From positions 1 through 8,576 of the forward strand of contig JACMRP010000238.1 of NCBI GenBank assembly GCA_014376325.1: a stretch of 8,576 bases of DNA, read 5' to 3'. The position numbers were made by a program, and so were the translations under genes. The notes below the pieces were generated by a model, which worked only from the letters and a program-made list of their open reading frames with translations, ran no database searches and was not told the DNA's origin. Below, one piece after another: positions 5,902 through 8,576 of this stretch. Numbering within the stretch: position 1 is the stretch's first letter; every line of letters begins with the position of its first letter. This stretch comes from Pseudobdellovibrionaceae bacterium. GTDB lineage: Bacteria > Bdellovibrionota > Bdellovibrionia > Bdellovibrionales > Bdellovibrionaceae.

Positions 5902-6399
5902 CTATTCGTTAATTTTTAAAAGTGTGCGAACCGTTTTACGAAGCTTTTCGACGTCGAAAGGCTTTTTAACGTAATCATCGGCGCCAATTTCGAAAGCACG
6001 CTTCATGTCTTCGTCACTGGCTTTACCCGATACGAAAACCAATGGAATGCCTTTCAGATCTTTATTTTCTTTAAGTAACTGAGCAAGTTCAAAGCCGTTG
6101 ACCCAAGGTAAGCCCACGTCCATCAAGATCAAATCAATCGGAGTATCATCTAAGACTTCTGAAAGTGCCGTCGCATCGGCGGCAAGCTTTGTGACGTAAC
6201 CTTCGGACTCAAAAATTCTTTTCAGAGCCATCCGCATGGTTTCGTCGTCTTCGATGACTAGAATAACCCGGGGTTCTTCTTTTTTAGCGGCATCACGGAA
6301 GTCCGCTAAAGAGACGACGGGCTGACTGGCAATGCGGGCCTTCGTTACTTTTTCGATTTTAGTAATGAGGTCCTTCGTATTGATCTTTTTGTTTTTCAT
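5902..6399 (-). CDS. Single-domain response regulator (CheY-like receiver)
   Basis: A 165-residue cytoplasmic protein with a lysine-rich N-terminal extension (1-43) and one receiver domain (about 44-163). No output domain follows. The phosphorylation site is complete: acidic pair E50/D51 (in VIEDDE), phosphoacceptor D94 in LILMDVGLP, the switch S124 in FVSGKA, and K146 in KKPFD. It is therefore expected to be phosphorylated by a histidine kinase and to act by protein contact, as CheY or a phosphorelay intermediate does. No kinase gene is in the window. The gene lies 20 bp after trxB on the same strand and is probably the last gene of that operon. The ATG at 6399 has only a weak Shine-Dalgarno (TGGA). 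The helical, basic N-terminal extension is unusual for a stand-alone receiver and might mediate binding. Confidence 0.88.
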   Translation of the reverse strand: MKNKKINTKDLITKIEKVTKARIASQPVVSLADFRDAAKKEEPRVILVIEDDETMRMALKRIFESEGYVTKLAADATALSEVLDDTPIDLILMDVGLPWVNGFELAQLLKENKDLKGIPLVFVSGKASDEDMKRAFEIGADDYVKKPFDVEKLRKTVRTLLKINE

Positions 6400-6419
6400 A
6401 ATTCCAATATCGCTTGTGG

Positions 6420-7361
6420 TTACGCGTGAGACTCTTGCTTTTCAAGCCATCTCTCGCTGTCCAAAGAAGCCATGCATCCACTGCCCGCTGCTGATATAGC
6501 CTGGCGGTAGATTTTGTCTTGAACGTCTCCGGCTGCAAAAACACCTTCAATATTTGTATATGTCGAATCGGGTTTGGTCACTAAGTACCCAGTTTCGTCC
6601 ATATCCAACAGACCTTTGAACAGGCTCGTATTCGGCTTATGCCCAATCGCTAGAAACAAACCGCCCACTGGCAAGTCTTTGGTCGAGCCATTCACGGTGT
6701 CCTTTAATTTCAAACCGGTGACGCTTTTGCCATCGCCTAACACTTCAGTGACTTCCGTATTCCACATCACTTCGATTTTTGGATTCTTCATCGTGCGTTC
6801 GGACATAATTTTAGAAGCGCGGAAGGAATCTCTGCGGTGAATAATGAAAACTTTTTTCGCGAATCGAGTCAAAAATTGAGCTTCTTCCATCGCGGTGTCA
6901 CCGCCACCAACTACGCCAACTTCCATATCGCGGAAGAAAGCGCCGTCGCAAGTTGCGCAGGCAGAAACTCCGCGACTCATATACTGTTTTTCGGAAGGCA
7001 GGCCCAGGTACTGGGCACTTGCACCCGTGGAAATGATAATCGACTTCGCCAAATGAAGCTTGTCACCGATCCAAACTTTGAAAGGTCTTTGCGAAAAATC
7101 CACTTTAGTGACGTTTCGGGTAATGAAGCGAGTACCGAAGCGCTCCGCTTGTTTGCGCATGATTGCCATCAATTCGGGTCCGGTCACGCCGTGCTCAAAG
7201 CCCGGGTAATTTTCAACTTCCGTCGTGATCATTAGCTGACCGCCGGCCTCTTCACCTTCGATCATCAAAGGCTCTAAGCGCGCGCGTGCAGAATAAATGG
7301 CCGCCGTCATTCCGGCAGGTCCCGATCCGATGATGATTAAATTTTCAACTTTTTGATCCAT
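6420..7361 (-). CDS. trxB: Thioredoxin reductase (NADPH, FAD)
   Basis: A 313-residue cytoplasmic flavoenzyme that passes electrons from NADPH through FAD to thioredoxin. The FAD-binding GSGPAG (12-17) is at the N-terminus, the redox-active disulfide is C135-A-T-C138 followed by D139, and the NADPH domain has GGGDTA (152-157) and the HRRDSFRAS phosphate-binding segment. The second FAD motif, GVFAAGD, is near the C-terminus. Length and motif order match low-molecular-weight TrxB. The ATG at 7361 is preferred: AAGAGGTA lies six bases upstream and the protein begins MDQKVENLIIIGSGPAG. A GTG at 7415 would add 18 residues overlapping the ferredoxin gene. It follows the ferredoxin gene by 22 bp. The intact NADPH motifs argue against a purely ferredoxin-dependent reductase, although the pairing invites the question. 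Confidence 0.95.
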   Translation of the reverse strand: MDQKVENLIIIGSGPAGMTAAIYSARARLEPLMIEGEEAGGQLMITTEVENYPGFEHGVTGPELMAIMRKQAERFGTRFITRNVTKVDFSQRPFKVWIGDKLHLAKSIIISTGASAQYLGLPSEKQYMSRGVSACATCDGAFFRDMEVGVVGGGDTAMEEAQFLTRFAKKVFIIHRRDSFRASKIMSERTMKNPKIEVMWNTEVTEVLGDGKSVTGLKLKDTVNGSTKDLPVGGLFLAIGHKPNTSLFKGLLDMDETGYLVTKPDSTYTNIEGVFAAGDVQDKIYRQAISAAGSGCMASLDSERWLEKQESHA

Positions 7362-7366
7362 ATAAT

Positions 7367-7374
7367 TACCTCTT
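7367..7374 (-). promoter_or_regulatory. Ribosome-binding site fixing the trxB start
   Basis: On the minus strand AAGAGGTA precedes the ATG at 7361 by five to six bases. It lies just past the ferredoxin stop codon (7384-7386) and is the clearest Shine-Dalgarno of the minus-strand operon. Confidence 0.75.
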
Positions 7375-7383
7375 AATAATCTC

Positions 7384-7671
7384 TTACCAATACCCTGTAT
7401 CGACAACGATATCACCTAAGATTTGCGTTTGGCAGCTGATGCGAAAATCAGCGCGGACGTTGTTTTTCTCTTTCAAAAATAATTCAGTATCGTGGGGTGC
7501 CGAAAGATTTTGCATTCCTTCAACGACACGGATGCCGCACTTTGCACAAACACCATCCGAATTACAGGACGAAGACACAGGCAATCCTGCATTCAGTAGC
7601 GACTTCATCAAGTTTGCACCGACGGCAACTTCGATGGAAGAACGGTTCTTTTTAAAATGTATCTTCGGCAC
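7384..7671 (-). CDS. Small [2Fe-2S] ferredoxin, adrenodoxin-like
   Basis: A 95-residue soluble electron carrier with a [2Fe-2S] cluster. Ligands are C36, C42, C45 and C80 in the pattern CX5CX2C...C (CNSDGVCAKC and ISCQTQ), as in adrenodoxin and bacterial Fdx ferredoxins. The domain starts directly with PKIHFKKNRSSIEV, the first beta hairpin. The GTG at 7671 is chosen because it lies 5 bp after the stop of the upstream gene and gives a domain of normal length. A TTG at 7770 would add 33 residues read through the membrane-protein gene. No other start precedes M22. The protein ends in TGYW, an aromatic tail that could contact a partner reductase. It is followed by trxB, and no isc genes are nearby, so a general iron-sulfur-assembly role is not implied. 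The electron donor and acceptor are unknown. Confidence 0.85.
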   Translation of the reverse strand: MPKIHFKKNRSSIEVAVGANLMKSLLNAGLPVSSSCNSDGVCAKCGIRVVEGMQNLSAPHDTELFLKEKNNVRADFRISCQTQILGDIVVDTGYW

Positions 7672-7676
7672 CTTAG

Positions 7677-7919
7677 CTAACGCCTTGCATAAGCTCGATG
7701 CGCCCACTGATAAAGGATCATTCCAAAGATCATGGAACCAACAAAAAGAAAGGTCACGGAGTTTCGGCAACCATCACGAACGCCAGTGAAGGATTCCAAT
7801 GACCTAAATCCACAAACCCTAAACTTTTGCGGCTGGGTCATACAAGTGATCCCAAGGTCTAAGGCAAACACAAATCCCGCGAACTTAAACAGGACCGTCG
7901 CGATGATTGGGAGATCCAA
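7677..7919 (-). CDS. Small two-helix inner-membrane protein, function unknown
   Basis: An 80-residue protein with two hydrophobic segments, about 4-25 and 55-72. Between them is a basic and polar loop (28-54), and a basic tail HRAYARR ends the protein. Three cysteines (C26, C36, C51) lie at or between the helices. No known domain is recognised. It starts at a TTG (7919), two bases after the trmB-like gene, and ends five bases before the ferredoxin start. The tight packing supports it as a real gene despite the rare start codon and the weak Shine-Dalgarno. The alternative start at M27 would remove the first helix. Its place beside a ferredoxin and a thioredoxin reductase allows a guess at membrane redox or anchoring, but nothing in the sequence proves it. 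Confidence 0.6.
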   Translation of the reverse strand: MDLPIIATVLFKFAGFVFALDLGITCMTQPQKFRVCGFRSLESFTGVRDGCRNSVTFLFVGSMIFGMILYQWAHRAYARR

Positions 7920-7921
7920 AA

Positions 7922-8575
7922 TTATTCTTTCAGTAGGCGGATGTAATTAATCTCGGTTCCCTGAGCGACAAATATTTTTTCAAAGGTCGTCATGAAGTTG
8001 TGCTCTTTGTGTTCGGATGCGTGCAGGTTCAGAGTCTGGTGGACGACTTTGTATTTGCTGTTCTTGATTTCCTCAAGTGCCCATAAAAAATAAACTCGCG
8101 AGTCGGTCTTGAAATCAATGTATGAACCGGGTCGTTGCATCTCGTGAAGCCAATCAAGAATCATCGTGTTCACGACGCGGTTTTTTGGTTTCTTTGGGCT
8201 CGTCCACGGATCCGGAAAGTGAATAAAGACGTTATTGATTTCTCCAGCCATAAAAAGTTCGTCGATGTTAAACGCGTGAAACCGGGCGATCGCGGCATTT
8301 TTGCTGCCGCCTTTGACCGCACGGCGAATCGACTGGATCAATGGTTTATATTTAAGTTCTAATCCGACTACTAGACGCTCTGGATTGTTATTCGCGTAGT
8401 GCGCAAAGTGGGTACCGGCACCTGTTCCGATTTCCACATCCATCGGAATCGTTTCTACAGCCTTAAAAATTTCGCTGCGCCATTTGCCTTTGTTAGATGG
8501 GGCCCGTTCTTCGTTGAAGGCAATGTGCGAAAACTCGCCATCCAGCGCCAACGTGTAATCGTTTTGCTTCGGCAA
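7922..8575 (-). CDS. trmB: tRNA (guanine-N7)-methyltransferase, TrmB-like; start possibly beyond window
   Basis: A cytoplasmic SAM-dependent methyltransferase that should form 7-methylguanosine at position 46 of tRNA. At least 217 residues are visible. Numbered from the TTG at 8575, they include the SAM loop VEIGTGAG (47-54), GLELKYK (71-77) and the family hallmark FPDPW (120-124). Further on are FKTD and the C-terminal T-x-F-E (TTFEK). After FPDPW the sequence is TSPKKPKNR, where TrmB usually has K-x-R-H-x-K-R-R; the basic charge is kept but the R-H pair is not, so it is a divergent member. The TTG lies one base from the window edge, and the true start may be upstream. It appears to be the first visible gene of the minus-strand run and is two bases from the membrane-protein start. 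Family call is strong; exact target base is inferred from the family. Confidence 0.85.
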   Translation of the reverse strand: MPKQNDYTLALDGEFSHIAFNEERAPSNKGKWRSEIFKAVETIPMDVEIGTGAGTHFAHYANNNPERLVVGLELKYKPLIQSIRRAVKGGSKNAAIARFHAFNIDELFMAGEINNVFIHFPDPWTSPKKPKNRVVNTMILDWLHEMQRPGSYIDFKTDSRVYFLWALEEIKNSKYKVVHQTLNLHASEHKEHNFMTTFEKIFVAQGTEINYIRLLKE

Positions 8576-8576
8576 A

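Noticed and set aside
6837..7235. 132-codon plus-strand open frame inside trxB
   Set aside because: It lies wholly antisense to the FAD/NADPH domains of trxB, has no family features, and is a by-product of the trxB codons.
7362..7415. GTG at 7415 as trxB start
   Set aside because: It lies within the ferredoxin gene and adds 18 residues before the FAD-binding N-terminus; the ATG at 7361 has a good Shine-Dalgarno.
7672..7770. TTG at 7770 as ferredoxin start
   Set aside because: The extra 33 residues are read through the membrane-protein gene and do not belong to a ferredoxin fold.
7732..7950. 72-codon plus-strand open frame across the membrane-protein gene
   Set aside because: It has no recognisable features and conflicts with the tightly packed minus-strand operon.

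Overview
The window reads as chromosome of a Gram-negative, Bdellovibrio-like bacterium. This placement is an inference from gene content: a GYF_2-like plus PilZ cyclic-di-GMP protein, a secreted lipoprotein beta-propeller, dipeptide-transporter ATPases and weak Shine-Dalgarno sites beside several genes. No marker gene fixes the taxon. There is no sign of phage, insertion sequences, CRISPR, tRNA or rRNA.

Left part (1-3451). A class I O-methyltransferase (minus) is divergent from a HAD phosphatase (plus) across a 54-bp gap. That gap holds a very good sigma-70-type promoter, placed so that the HAD message should be leaderless. The HAD gene is followed by oppD and oppF, the two ATPases of a peptide ABC importer. 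They overlap by four bases (ATGA) and carry identically spaced C-terminal cysteines. No permease or binding-protein gene is in the window.

Middle (3452-3891). This 440-bp stretch has no convincing protein gene but dense RNA-like structure, and it is the most interesting part. A 37-nt arm (3522-3558) pairs in one constant register with 3686-3722, giving 32 of 37 pairs. Between the arms are two hairpins whose 5-nt loops (ATCAC and GTGAT) are perfect complements, as in a kissing pseudoknot. A strong Shine-Dalgarno with a four-codon ORF sits in one of those hairpins. A second set of hairpins and a 16-bp palindrome lead to the ribosome-binding site of a PilZ-domain gene. I cannot assign the RNA to a known class; 6S RNA is the first to test by size and shape, and a cis-acting leader of the PilZ gene is the alternative.

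Right part (3892-8576). The GYF_2/PilZ gene (plus) is followed by a lipoprotein gene (plus). The lipoprotein gene converges, with only 3 bp between stop codons, on a minus-strand gene run transcribed from the right edge: trmB-like tRNA methyltransferase, a two-helix membrane protein, a [2Fe-2S] ferredoxin, thioredoxin reductase trxB and a single-domain response regulator. Gaps of 2, 5, 22 and 20 bp suggest one operon joining tRNA modification, thiol/iron-sulfur redox and phosphorelay signalling. The trmB start may lie beyond the right edge.
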